From Branchiostoma floridae (taxonomy: Eukaryota > Chordata > Leptocardii > Amphioxiformes > Branchiostomatidae), in NCBI RefSeq assembly GCF_000003815.2, contig NC_049993.1, positions 15,141,699-15,204,198 on the forward strand: a DNA stretch of 62,500 bases, read 5' to 3'. Under the pieces are notes generated by a model. It was not told the origin of the DNA. It ran no database searches and saw only the letters and a list, made by a program, of their open reading frames with translations. Shown here in pieces: positions 1 to 12,427 of this stretch; position 1 is the stretch's first letter; the number at the start of each line of letters is the position of its first letter. Both the position numbers and the translations under genes were made by a program.

Positions 1-3000
1 CTGTATCGTAACCATGAACGTTAATGTACAGTTCCCGCTCAGAGCACGGGACGTACCAAGCTATTTGATATGTACGCAGCCCGCCCAGGTCTTGATTCTA
101 TACTAAAAATATGTCCGTAATGCTCGATTCCCGTTCAGAACACCTTCTGTATGACCTGATCTGATAAGTTTCCACCGACCAGTCAATTTCAGCTCAGAGC
201 ACCGTCCTTACTAACGTATCTAACAAGACCCCGCCCGCCCAGTATTTTACTGTACTGTACCAATGTCCAAAATGCGAAATTTCCTCTCAGAACAACGTCC
301 GTGCGACCCTGTCTAGCCGGCCAGCGGCCGCCCAGTCTTGTTTCTTTCAAGTAACCATGTCCGACATGCCGGATTCTCACTCAAAACAAGATCCGTAGGA
401 CAGTATACGATAAGAACTCCGAATGCCATGTCTTGTTTCTGTACTAAAAATGTCTGTAATGCCCAATTCCTATTAAGAGCCGTAAGTCAATGCATATATC
501 TGATAAGACTGCGCCCGCCCAGTCTTGTTTTTGTATTGCAACTAAGACCGTAAAGCCTAATTCCCACCTAGAACACCTGGTGACCCGTACAACCCCATAT
601 TGCTAAATGCCCACCCGCTTAGTCATGTTTCTGCACTGAAACTATGTCGGTACTGCCCAATTTCCGCCAAGAACACAGTCGGTACAACCCTATCTGGTAA
701 GGCTCCGCCCGCCCAGTATAGTTAATGTACCGTAACTATGTCTGTAGCCCAAGTCCCGCACAGCACACCAACCGTATGAAATTACCGTGCTAAGTCTGCG
801 CCCGCCCGGTCTTGTTTCTGTACTGATACCACGTATGTAATGCCTAATTCCCACTCATAACACAGTCAGTACAACACTATCTGGTTTAGACTCCGACCGT
901 TCAGTCTTGTTTCTGTACCGTAACTATGTCTGCAAGCCCACATCCCGCTCAAAGCACCGTCTGTACGCCCGTATCTTGCTAAGTAAGCGCCCGCCCAGTC
1001 TTAGTTCTGTACTGAAACCAAGTCCGTAATGCACAATTCCCGATCAAAACACCGTCCGCACAGCCCTACCTGGCTAAGATCCCGCCCGCCCAGTCATGTT
1101 CCTGTACTGTAACCAAGTCCGTAATGCACAATTCCCGATCAAAACACCGTCCGCACAGCCCTACCTGGCTAAGATCCCGCCCGCCCAGTCATGTTCCTGT
1201 ACTGTAACCAAGTCCTTAATGCACTATTCCCGCTAAGAACACGTTCGTACTGCCATATCTCGCCAAGACTTTGCCCACCCAGTCTTGTTTCTGAACTGAA
1301 AGTCCGTAATGCCCCATTCCAACTAAGAATACCGTCCACACAGCCCTATCTGGCTAAGACCTCGCCCGCCCTGTCTTGTTTCTGTACTGTAACCAAGTCT
1401 ATAATACACAAATACCGCTAAGAACACCGTTCGGCCATATCTGGCTAAACTCCGCCCGCCCAATCTTGTTTCTGTACTTAAACAAAGTCCATAATGCCCA
1501 ATTCCCAGTCAGAACGCCGTCCGTACGGCCCTACTTGGCAAAGAACCCGCCCGCCCAGTCTCGTTTCTGTACTGAAAACAAGTCCGTAATTGCAAATATC
1601 TGCTCAGTCATGCAATCTTTATTGACACGACAAAAGTACAGCGACTTTCGTAAGGTCTACATGTATACAACTACTTACAGTACAACTAAACACACATATA
1701 TGGATATCTATAGGTATGATTAAATCAACATATAGGGTCTAGCATGTCATTAACACTATTAGTTCTACGGTATAAACATTCGTGGATATATTTGCCTACT
1801 TGTACACAGTGAGGGTTATCGCCTCCCAGAATGTAGTTGAATTTATCTATCGAACAGAGAGTAGCAAATTCTTTAGTACACCGTCCGTAGGCCCGTACCT
1901 AGCTAAGACCTCGCCCGCCCAGTCTTGTTTCTGTGCTGAAACTATTTCCGTATTGCCCAATATCCGCTCAGAACACCGTCCGTAGGCCCGTATCTTGCTA
2001 AGTGCCGGCCCGCCCAGGCTTGTTTCTTTACTGAAACCAAGTCCGTAATACCAAATATCCGCTCAGAACACCGTCTGTACGACCGTATCTTGCTAAGTGC
2101 CCGCCCGCCCAGTAATGTTTCTGAACTGTTACCAAGTCCGTAATGCCCAATATCCGCTAAGAACACCGTCTGTACGCCCATATCTTTCTAAGTGCCCGCC
2201 CACCCAGTCTTGTTTCTGAACTGTTACCAAGTCCGTAATGCCCAATTCCCTCCCAGAACACCGTCCGTAAGGCCCTATCTGGCTAAGACCTCGCCCGCCC
2301 AGTATTGTTTCTGTACTGAAATCTTGTACGTACAGCCCAATATCCGATCAGAACACTGTATGTACGGACGTATCTTGCTAAGTGCCCTCCCGACCAGTCT
2401 TGTTTCTGTACTGAAACTAAGTCCGTATTGCCCAATTTTCGCTCAGAACACCGTCTGTACGACCGTAAGTTGCTGCTAAGTTCCCGCCCGCCCAGTCTTG
2501 TTTCTGTACTGAACCAAGTCCGCAATGCCCAATTTCCGCTAAGAACACCGTCTGTACGCCCATATCTTTCTAAGTGCCCGCCCGCCCAGTCTTGTTTCTG
2601 TACTGAACCAAGTCCGCAATGCCCAATTTTCGCTCAGAACACCGTCTGTACGCCCATATATTTCTAAGTGCCCGCCCGCCCAGTCTTGTTTCTGTACTGA
2701 AACCAAGTCCGCAATGCCCAATTTCCGCTAAGAACACCGTCTGTACGACCGTAAGTTGCTAAGCGCCCGCCCGCCCAGTCTTGTTTCTGTACTGAAACCA
2801 AGTCCGCAATGCCCAATTTTCGCTCAGAACACCGTCTGTACGCCCATATCTTTCTAAGTGCCCGCCCGCCCAGTCTTGTTTCTGTACTGAAACCAAGTCC
2901 GCAATGCCCAATTTCCGCTAAGAACACAGTCTGTACGACCGTATCTTGCTAATAACCCGGCCGCCCAGTCTTGTTTCTGTACTGAAACCATGTCCGTAAT

Positions 3001-3050
3001 GTACAATTCCTGCTCAAAACATCGTCCGTACGGCCCTGCCCGCCTATTGG
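1..3050. repeat. Tandem satellite array, 94-95 bp unit
   Basis: About 30 head-to-tail copies of a unit containing the block CAGTCTTGTTTCTGTACTGA, followed by a Cys-free GTCCGTAATGCCCAAT segment and a pyrimidine-rich CCCGCCCGCCC linker. In the right part this block starts at 2493, 2587, 2681, 2776, 2871 and 2966, which gives spacings of 94, 94, 95, 95 and 95 bp. Copies are divergent on the left and homogeneous on the right (about 2190-3050). Near 1030-1200 two neighbouring copies are almost identical. The array is broken at about 1600-1870 by unrelated AT-rich sequence and runs off the left edge. Because 95 is not a multiple of three, open frames inside it shift at every copy, so they are not genes. 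Confidence 0.95.
1600..1870. other. Unique AT-rich interruption of the satellite
   Basis: About 270 bases that do not follow the 94-95 bp unit, with satellite copies on both sides. It is AT-rich, and no coding potential or terminal repeats were recognised. It is either an old insertion or a strongly decayed stretch of the array. Confidence 0.6.
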
Positions 3051-3059
3051 GTCTGTAGA

Positions 3060-5890
3060 TGGATTTTAGCCCTAGATAACGTACATTAGTACCAATAGTA
3101 AGCATACATGAATTGAACTAACCTCTGTAGACGTATCTCGAATCTGGTCTCGAAGTTCTCGAAGTTGGTCAGTCTCAAACTGATGCAATGCAAGGGTGGA
3201 CAGCGTTACTTGTACATTTGGCATATTCCATTATAACCCGCAAAATAGGGATGTGCTTTCATTTTTAAGTTGGAGAAAATTCATGATTATAAGCTAATTT
3301 AAGCAATTATTACGCTGATTTTCTAATTTCGTCAACGTGCGTGTAGTTATAGGGGCGTCTTGTGACCATTGATAGTAAAAGAAAGAATATTTTTTGTGGA
3401 GTTGCTACCTGATTACAGATGGTTCTTACCTGATTATTATTCACAAGTAACAGAACGTGAGTTATTACTGACCTGTTGTTGGAAGGGTATGACGACATTG
3501 TACGACCAGTTAATCCATGTGAGAATGTTTAGTTTTTGGTACGCATCTGTACCAGGGATGATGCAAGAGTTTATTTTAGATGGTATCTCAACTTGCCACT
3601 CCTGTGTTACATTAAAAAAAATCTGACAAATATGCTTTCAAAACTATAAAACCCATATCGTAGTTAAAAAAAGTCATTTTGAATACAAGTATACGATACC
3701 ATCCCCCAAATTATATCCTCCATAATTTGGAGGATGCTTTTTTGCATATAATTGTTGACACATTGCAACATATGTATAAAATGTGACCCAGTCATGTTGT
3801 AATGGCTCAAGTCAACTAGTTGCGTTATTCGTGTTTTTTTTTGGTAGTTTTTGAAGTGACATTTCGTTTAAGGCATTGGGCACAAATAAAAAGATAAAAA
3901 GGTGAAGATAGATTCAATTACAGGCCGTATACCTTGTCAAAGCGTGTTGTTATTACACGGTTCTAGAACAAGATATTGAAAAGTGGAGCCCATTCCTCTC
4001 TTAATTTCCACCACCTTTTGTCTTTCCAACCGAAATCAGCATCATTTTTTTTACACCTGGGTGGAATTAGCAAAGGTGTGTGCAGTGCATTTTCACATAT
4101 ATGTATACGAAGTTGGAAGGGATGTTAGGAAAATGCAATCCAGGACAAATGGGCTCGAACAAAAGAGGTTTACGCTAACAAGACCCCACGTATACACGGA
4201 CACAAATAACATGAAAATCAAAACAGTTCTAGAAGTTTAACGGAAGTCATTAATTTTTGCTTGGCGAGTGCTTTTTCGAACCTCAGATTGAGACGGAGGC
4301 TTGACAGAGGGATACCTATCTTGAGAACGGATAGATTTTTTTGTCATAAATAATCTGTTTATGTAGTTGCCTACATACGACTCAAAATGCGCACGTTCTG
4401 GTCCAGTTTCTGGACACATAGAGGAATGACAAACTATACACTGTTGAGGATAGTCCCGACATTTTCCACACGGTATCTCCAATTTGACGTTAATTTACTC
4501 CTAAGTAACCTTACTTGTTGGTGCTATAGAGCTAGTTTACTGGAACAGTCATAAGATAACAATATTCAACCATTTTACGGTGTACTCCAACTGCCATAAA
4601 TGTTAGACTAAGTTTGGCTGCAGAAACTTGGTAAAAGTGACTATCAAATCTCCCCCAGTTCTTATTATTTTCTTCAACCAACTGCTGCCGTAGTGCTGGC
4701 ATGATGTGTTCCTTTTTAATCGGTCCGACATCCGGTCTACTGAATTTTTCAGGTCCGTTTTATTTCCGGACTGGTTCAACAAGAATAAACGGTTTTGTAC
4801 CGGTGCACCGTACCGGTACCCACCCTAGTAAGGACCATGAGAAGAAAAATTGATCGAAACCTTTATGAAGCGTCCGACCACCCCAAGTAGTGAGGACACG
4901 TAAGAGCTTAATGTGGGAGATGGGCTCCATACAGTTCTTTAAAATTTGTTCTACTTGAACACAATAAAATAACACCAACAAATATTTGTACTAAGTACCA
5001 AACTCGTCTATCTGGCTGACCTTTACAGGAATTGATGAAAATTGCGGCCAAAATAAACAATTTTTCTTCACTATTCAATTTCCACACTAAAAGAACTTTA
5101 ATTCCAACGGAACTAGAGTAATTATATAGGTGCCCGGAAACTGTTTTGTTTATGCTAGTCGTTACCACATACAATATACCCTGTTTTGTTGGCTGAAATG
5201 GAAGGGAATTAGTTGAGCAGGACGGCAACATATAACGTTACAATCTTTTTTACATCAATTTTGTTACAAAGAGTAAAAGAAATATTAGACTGCAGTGGAT
5301 TTTCTGACCTCTGTCATTCCTGTAATACTAAGAGTGATAAGAAATCTAAATGTAATATGATAATATCTAGAATTGCTATATCCGGTAAGCGAAGGTTTTG
5401 AAAGACCTGCAAAACAAAATATACCATGTAGAATATTAATAACTAGATAATTTTGACCCACTCTTCGCAATGAGAAAAATTATAATTAGTACCGACCCCC
5501 TTGAAATAGAGAAAGGGTGGTAGAAGAAGTTACCTGAGTGCAGAAGAAATTGAAAATACTGCACGTCAATCATGGTGGAAGGCCAAGCACATTTTATTGC
5601 AAAGTTTTCCTTTTACGATCAAGAAAGAAAAGAGCTTTTCAAAGAGGCCGCTAAATTCCATCCCAATTTCCTGTATTTGCAGACAAAAAGAAAACTGTAT
5701 GTACTTTCTTCCTAACATCACATAGCCCACACATTATAGAAAAGAGGGGTTCTTCGTCCTCCACTGGCACTCTCTCGAAAAATAAGTCGATCCCAACAAG
5801 TTACAGTTTAGAGTTTATAACTTTTAACTAGAGTAGACATATTTTATACTTTTCTACTGTATTTGTTTCTGTACAAGTGTCCCATTTCAT
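3060..5890. other. Non-coding single-copy sequence
   Basis: No convincing gene. There is a small hairpin at about 3703-3728 (ATCCTCC and GGAGGAT arms) and a short stretch at about 4735-4825 with GTACCGGTACCCACCC. The reverse complement of that stretch recurs at 31745-31800, so it is a dispersed repeat. One cysteine-rich open frame (4237-4482, minus) is listed separately as unassigned. Confidence 0.6.
4237..4482 (-). CDS. Unassigned cysteine-rich short open frame
   Basis: An 81-codon open frame whose first 25 residues contain a zinc-finger-like Cys spacing (CGKC, then CIVC, then a further Cys four residues on). A basic tail follows (RKSTRQAK). It starts at a TTG and has an in-frame stop just upstream. 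It could be the decayed end of a transposase or one exon of a larger gene, since no splice partners were identified. I do not recognise the family; it is listed because the Cys pattern is unlikely to arise by chance in such AT-rich DNA. Confidence 0.2.
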   Translation of the reverse strand: MEIPCGKCRDYPQQCIVCHSSMCPETGPERAHFESYVGNYINRLFMTKKSIRSQDRYPSVKPPSQSEVRKSTRQAKINDFR

Positions 5891-5925
5891 GTTAGGCCAT
5901 GTTGATTTGATTATATGGATGACAT

Positions 5926-6781
5926 GGTTACAGGTTGTTTCGCAACAATGCCAGTTCGCAACAGCCAGTTCGCAACAAGGCAAGTCTTTTCGCAACAAGG
6001 TATAGGTCTTTTCGCAACAAAGTACAAGTCGTTTCGCAACATTTGAATGTTATCAATCTTGATAGCCTTATAGTGTTAGAAATCGTATTATTAACGTAAA
6101 AATCTTACTTGGTGCGAAAGACAACCCCGGCGGCATGGGAACATGGTGCCGCATGGACCATGGGACCGCATGGGCCTGACAGCCCGATGATTTTCATACG
6201 CCGGGCGGTACAGTTTTATACGCGGCGTGCATAGGGACCGTAGGGCCTGAGATTAAAAATATAGATATCTATTTCAATGCGCGGATCTGCTAAGCGTATG
6301 GATTGTGGTACCCGACCATTTACCCGATGAGAGCCCGATGATATTTTCATACGCCGGGCGGCGCCCGAGTTTCGGCGGCGCGCGGGTGTTAGTCCGCCGC
6401 CGGCCTGAGTCAACTTCGTCTGGCGGGGAATTTCGCTGCGAATATTAGTTCGCAAGTTCGCCTGAAACCGTAGGGGAAGGGGGTTAAAAATATATTTATT
6501 TCAATGCGCGGATCTGCTAAGCGTATGCCATGATTGTGGTACTCGACCATTTACCCGATGAGAGCCCGATGGCGATGACCGGGTGGTACAGTTTTATACG
6601 TCGGGTGGTACGTTAATAATACGATTTCTAACACTATAAGGGTATCAAGATTGATAACATCCAAATGCTGCGAAACGACTTGTACTTTGTCGCGAAAAGA
6701 CCTATACCTTGTTGCGAAAAGACTTGCCTTGTTGCGAACTGGCTGTTGCGAACTGGCATTGTTGCGAAACAACCTGTTACC
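5926..6781. mobile_element. Foldback element, ~170 bp TIRs, 8 bp target duplication
   Basis: Long terminal inverted repeats (about 5926-6097 and 6611-6781) begin GGTTACAGGTTGTTTCGCAA and differ by one base in the first 20. Each arm contains several copies of a TTCGCAACA motif. The element is flanked by the direct 8 bp repeat GATGACAT at 5918-5925 and 6782-6789. The GC-rich interior contains two direct copies of a roughly 95 bp block (about 6255-6350 and 6486-6570) and a CGCCGGGCGG palindrome. There is no coding capacity. An 8 bp duplication is known for hAT-type and some other cut-and-paste superfamilies; the family here is unresolved. Confidence 0.85.
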
Positions 6782-7349
6782 GATGACATCCTCTGGGAAC
6801 TCCAAAACTGATGCGAGCGAGCGAATAAAAAAAGTTTGGCAAAAAAAAAAATTGCTTTCAGTATGAAATCAAAGTGGCCAGGAAGGTTTAACATAGGACT
6901 AAACACACATAGTATGGCCTACCAAAAGTTAGATGTAGGGACCAGTACATCATACGGGTGCAAAACATTTTTTTTTCTTCTTCAAGTTCTTGGACCAATC
7001 CGAAAACAGACCAGAAAAAAAATTGGAGGAACAGGTTTCGCCAATTGCAAAATGAACACACTATGTTGGCAGGCATTTGGGGTCTTACTGGTGGCCAAGA
7101 AGACAACAAGAGCGAAGTCAAGAGTTTATAGTTAATTGTACCAAGTTTGTACAGTCAAAGGTACAGAGACAGTTAGCCTGGAGATGGGCTTTTAAGATGC
7201 CAGTGGGAGTCCAATAATCCACCAAACAGATTCCTTAGTTTGTAGCAAAATTGACCAATTACCATAATGCCTTTGAGTATTGCCAGTTCTCAAGTTTCCA
7301 GGTTCAGGTCCGGACCTGGAAATGATCCTCTGGATCTGAATTTTCTGTA

Positions 7350-7375
7350 ATGGTCCCTCCCCCCCCCCCCTTTCA
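7350..7375. repeat. Poly-C tract
   Basis: A homopolymeric C run inside the 5895-7618 element; a matching poly-G run follows at about 7542-7561. Similar C or G runs recur across the window (near 13015, 14640, 17741, 35680, 53730, 55670 and 61520), often next to A runs and repeat copies. Confidence 0.7.
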
Positions 7376-9170
7376 ACTTTTTTCTTTCTGTCCTTTCACA
7401 TCTTATTCTTTGATTTTAGATTTATTTTGGCATTCTATGACATTAGTTATCTGTTTTCTGATACTTTTTTTCAATGTATGGAATATTTGTGCTCATTTTA
7501 CAGCTGCTTTGCACAATTTATCGTGTGGTCGAAAACTTTTTTTTTGGGGGGGGGGGGGGGAACGGCCGAAAATTGGTGCGAGCGCGGATGTCATCCATAT
7601 AATCAAATCAACATGGCCTTACCTGCAATTAGCCCTCGGGCAAGAACTTGCGATAAAGTTTTATTATGTCAATCCATGTGTCACCCTCAAGGACTTGAAA
7701 ATAACTGCCCGGGATTTAACCATCGACCCCTCTACCGCAACCCCCCAGACCCCCCACCCCCATTAAAGTATGTACAGGCACGCTGCTGGGCCGGCAACAG
7801 CCTCGTCTATCTTTGGATGTTTGTATTGTAGGTGATTCAGGGCCAGTTTGGAACTCTCTTTGACAGGGACGAGGTACGCGGCTTGTGTTTCTAACAAAAA
7901 GATTATCTCACATTTTCCCACACGTACTATTCTCTCTGTCGGCGTATACAGGTCTATAGAGTGATGTTGAGGTCTGTTTTGGTACAATTATTAATACCTA
8001 CTAATATATAATCGTAGACAATGTATTAAACATGACGTACCAGAACGGTATGATCTGTTTAATATTTGCTTCGTGATCAAAGCCGCGCCGTATGAGGGTG
8101 TGAGGTCGTTAATTACGAACTACTTTCTGGACAAAACTAGATACCATGAATTGAGATCCTACATTTTCCCACGAAAAACGCTTTTAGCTTACTGATGCCA
8201 CTGGTGTAAAAATGTGCTAAATCTAGAATTAAGTCATATGTTAAAATCTATATGAATTATATGCGTTGTTGGGATAGCTGAAATTAACAGAAATTCGCTG
8301 AATGTAACCATCTATTACACATTTTTTGCTCTAGATACAATCCGTTGTAATAATAATGCTCAAAGGTCCGTGATTCAAAACAACCGCCAGATGTCACGAA
8401 AAAAATACACAAGTTCCGAATCTTTATTAACGTCTAACTGACTGTATACTGACACGATCGGTTCAAAGAATCTTCTAAATATGTACTTAAGTATAACACT
8501 TCTCTATTTTAGCAGACCCCGTTTCGTAAGCTGAGATTAATGGCAATTTGATGAACATGGCGGCCACACTGGATAATTTTCTCCTCTACAACACTAATTT
8601 GAAATTACCGCCATGTTTGACCCTATTACGTATAACGGAAAGTCCCTATTCCGTCGGTTTTAGGCATTAAAAATACATAAATGACGTCATGACTAAGTCA
8701 TATTGCGGTATAGCTATACCAAAATTACAGGAAAGAAAAATTACGAGCACATTAAAGAACACAATCCAGTTAGAGTTAGAGTATACTGTATAACTGCAAT
8801 CTACGTGGTAGGTAACCGACTCATAAATGTCGTACTGTTTGTGCTGTAGCTGATCAAAGGCCAGTTAAGATCGCTCTCTGGCAGCAATGGGACACCTGAG
8901 GTGTATTCAAGCATAAAGATAATCTCTTATTTTCCCTCGCGCAATCACTTAGTCATTGATATCCAGATGTAGAGTGTTGGCAATGTATGTTTTGGCCTCA
9001 TTGTTGCTACTTCGCTAAAATTGTAAACAATCCACTTTACAAGCCTCAGATGTCCATTATGGTATAGTTGCTGGACGAAGCTAGTAGAATGAACTTTTGA
9101 AAAAAAAAATCTATAAAGTTTTAGGCTGGTCTCTGATCCTAGTTAGAGTATATCTACAGGCACACAACGC

Positions 9171-9259
9171 GGTGTGTGTGTGCGTGTATGTGTGTGTGTG
9201 TGTGTATGTGTATGTGTGCGTGTGTGTGTGTGTGTGTGTTTGCACTCGTGACTGAGTTT

Positions 9260-9298
<39 letters not shown>

Positions 9299-9452
9299 TG
9301 AGTGTTTGAGTGTGTGTGCGTGAGTGAGTGAGCGGAGTGTTTGTGAGTGTGTGTCTGTGGGTGTGTTTGTGTGCGTGTGTGTGTGAGTGAGTGTTTGAGT
9401 GTGTACGTGACTGAGTGTGTGTTTGTCTGTGTGTGTGTGTGTGTGTGTGACT
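9171..9452. repeat. TG/GT microsatellite
   Basis: About 280 bases of interrupted TG dinucleotides with TGAG variants. The minus-strand frames rich in Thr and His that cross it are translations of the repeat and not proteins. Confidence 0.95.
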
Positions 9453-10184
9453 CAAATTTCCCCTCACGCATCCTTCTTCCTGTCGGTCATATACAGATTA
9501 AGCGTGTTGTGGATATCTGTTGTTAACCTCATTGAACATTGCTAACTATCGATTGAAAAAAAAAAGCTGTCCAGCGGGGTATAGGTTAGTTGTAAAATTG
9601 AAAGACTGTAAAATAAGTAGTTTTCAAAACTAGTCTATGTCATTCATAAATTATTTCACACGAGAGATGGGGATATAGTTTATACCGGTCGGTAGGCTTC
9701 GATCGCATAAAGTTCGTGCGTGACACACACTTTTTTGCGTTTCTCATAGGGATTTGTACGGCTTTTCTTGTTACAAAATTCGTACGAATTTCATAAAATT
9801 TGTGCAAATCCTTGGTTCCAATGTTTGGTAAGTTTAGGCAGCACATTTGTTATATTTGATAGCTGTTGATGTAACATGTACAGGGGAATATGAAGAGAAG
9901 ATAGGAGAAATTTTCAAGCTATTTTTAGACAAATTACTTCAGTTGTAACGTTTTCGTTAAGATAATCCAATATATTCACTGTAAAAGAGGTTTCAATTTA
10001 ACAGCGATTTCAATCACGATTTTGTTCGTTCGCATAGGAGCGTGAATATAATGAATATATAGAATATAATGTACGGTCATTTCAGTGTGTGTGTGCGGGG
10101 AGGGGGTAGAATATAATGTACGGTCATTTCAGGCATATTATTGCACCAGTACTCGGAGGGTATACGTAACTTTAGACGACAGAG

Positions 10185-10398
10185 TACTGTAAATGCGTTT
10201 ACGATCGCGGAGATTAAATTTCGCGGTAACGGGAAAATGGAATTTTCGCAGTGGTTTTAATTTCGCGGGAGCACCATGCATGCACTGTAGTCTCTTACTG
10301 TTATGTTCGTGGTAGTTTTTAATTCGCGGTAAAGCGGCCGCCGCGAAATCCACGAACATTAAACCACCGCGAAAGATTCTGCATTTACAGTATTGTTT
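10185..10398. mobile_element. Palindromic MITE with CGCGG motifs, copy 1
   Basis: It begins with TACTGTAAATGC and ends with the complementary GCATTTACAGTA. Inside are repeated TTCGCGG / CCGCGAA motifs in both orientations, so the element can fold on itself. It matches the copies at 12428-12641 and 18249-18345. No coding capacity. Confidence 0.8.
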
Positions 10399-10995
10399 TT
10401 GTACGACTTGATGAGTTTTCGCATCTGTATCTCTATGTTCTCTTTGCCGCATTCCTATGTAGTTTGACCTTGACTATGACTTGACTTTCATCCGCACATA
10501 CCTGCGCGATAATTCACGTTGCTTTTTTCGTAGCTGTTTTTATAATCGATGTAAAAAATTTAGAAATCACACCTATATTTGTGGTATTGTGGAACATAGC
10601 AAGCCATGTGGTGTGGGGGATTTGTATTTAGATTATCTCCAAGCAGATATGGGGTCGTAAAACACTTCAGTTGTACGGTTTGCGTTTAGATAACCCAAAA
10701 TATTCACACTGAAAGAGTCTTCAATTTACTGACGCCAGTGTTGTGAATACTGTTCCATATCAATATCTAAGTCTGATTCTATTTTTCTAATAACCAAACC
10801 CAATTTGGCTGGCAGATATTAACATGAATAAACATGAAAAAGTCAAATACAATGTATCATTTTTTTTTGCTTTAAACCAATCCATTATGCACAGTCAAAG
10901 ATCCGTGATTGAAACTTTTCGCCATATTTGAAGAAAGAAATCCCAGTATGATGTAATTTATGTGACCTGCAACTGCATCCTTTATGTCGTGATGT

Positions 10996-11150
10996 TTGTT
11001 ACTCTCCAAGCAGAGGTTGTCGGGGAAAAATTGCATATAATATTTCATATATAATATTCCGTGCTTTTCTTTTTTTTGGGGGGGGGGGTATATATATGAA
11101 AAACATGACATATGACAAAAAGGTCAAAATTTTACCCAACAATCTAGTTA
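10996..11150. mobile_element. Degenerate inverted-repeat element
   Basis: The left end CTCCAAGCAGAGGTTG and the right end with TTTTACCCAACAATCT resemble the ends of 12905-13090 and of the right copy ending near 15300. It is related to the hairpin element at 24929-25090 through the CCAAGCAGAGGTTG motif. The ends are decayed and the limits approximate. Confidence 0.5.
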
Positions 11151-11739
11151 TGAAGTGAAACTAAAAAACAAGTGACCGTAGGTAACATAGTCTGTGACGT
11201 CGGTCTGGTATATGTTGGTTGTTTTGTCTTCTTTGGTGAGTGACGCTGTGCTTATATCCTATAATGATCCTTTTCATGGTGTTAGATATATCGTTGTATC
11301 TAAAGTTGCTTAATATTTCTGTGTCATGTGAATCTTACTAACAGGTATGGATTGTGAGATAACATGGGGCCAAAGTCTAAAAGATATGGTGACGATAAGT
11401 AACCGGATGGTCTAATACACAGGCACATCCACACACAGACACACCTACAAGACCGACCGACAGACTGACAAACGCACCAAGTATTAATATGTTTCTGTTA
11501 TGGACGTAATAAGTATGAAGAACGGAATAGGACTTTGATGCTTCTTAGTCGAAGTCCGGGAATATGATATGGCTAAACTTCATTTGGGACGAGAATTGTT
11601 ACACGCTTCATTGCAAACGGCGACAGGAGGCATTTGATTGACAGGGTCATTAGTGGGACATTAGATGTCGGTTCCCATGTCCCACATACGATAACACACA
11701 GCTGTTGATGATGAACTGTGCGATAAGTTTTTAACTAGT

Positions 11740-12340
11740 GTGAAGCCATAAGGTAGCATGGCACAGTGTTAATGGGTGAATCCCGGGGTCCATGATGCTG
11801 GTACATAAAGTAATACGGATAAACTTGTTGAATAAGAGGTAGAAAGCAAGCGCGGGTAAAATTGATGCACATATCGCGCATACATCCGTAATAAAACCAA
11901 TTATTACATCCGTAATAAAACCAACTGCCGCAAAAACAAAACAAAACAAAGCAACGTGCATCATCGTCAACCTCAGTGCAGAGGCCCTGCCAAACAACGT
12001 AGGTATACGTATGGGACAACGGGAACATGCAAATACAGATGCGAACGCGAATAACTTTTACGATCAGATAAAACAACGCATCTGCTTGACAATATCCGAT
12101 TACATCATGACCCACATGCAAAGGATCTGGACCAAAACACCGCAAGAAGAACAAATTGTAGGGGTGCTATTTTTATAACATCCATAATAAAACCACCTGC
12201 CGCAAAAAAAAAAAAAAATCACGTGCATCATCGTCAACCTCAGTACAGAGGACCTGCCAAACCACATAGAATTCAGACAATGGGAACATATAGATACAGC
12301 TGCGAACGCGCGAAAACCAGACAAAACTAAAAGTCTGTCG
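11740..12340. repeat. Local tandem duplication, ~290 bp period
   Basis: The segment with ATAAAACCAACTGCCGCAAA followed by CATCATCGTCAACCTCAG at about 11900-12000 is repeated at about 12180-12275 with a few differences. The open frames on the minus strand here arise from both copies and show no recognisable domain. Confidence 0.7.
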
Positions 12341-12427
12341 ACCAGAGGTTGTGGTCACAGACTAATTAGTTAGTTGTAAAAGGGGCCCCAATATGGAAGC
12401 CATGAGTGTTGTTGTCATGTTGGTAAG

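Larger units (their letters stand above)
5895..7618. mobile_element. Inverted-repeat DNA transposon (nonautonomous), split by insertion
   Basis: The left end GGCCATGTTGATTTGATTAT (5895 onward) and the right end (7588-7618, inverted) match perfectly over about 31 bp. Both ends are flanked by TTA (5892-5894 and 7619-7621), which fits a 3 bp target duplication. Shortened relatives occur at 24463-24826 and 32862-33247, and fragments lie near 12845 and 35215. No transposase is encoded, so this is a MITE-like element. The copy is interrupted by the foldback element at 5926-6781. Removing that insert restores a continuous element of about 870 bp. Confidence 0.8.

Noticed and set aside
189-3105. Many 60-115 codon frames on both strands with recurring phrases like VSVQKQDWAGG
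   Set aside because: They are translations of the 94-95 bp satellite, whose unit length shifts frame at each copy; no start or stop logic or splice sites are shared.
7350-7831. Plus-strand frames of 134-138 codons
   Set aside because: They run across poly-C and poly-G tracts inside a transposon and have no domain.
9111-9471. His/Thr-rich minus-strand frames of 105 and 118 codons
   Set aside because: Direct translation of the TG microsatellite.
11731-12358. Hydrophobic minus-strand frames resembling membrane proteins
   Set aside because: They come from a tandemly duplicated, A/T-homopolymer-rich segment; each copy has different stops and no splice support.
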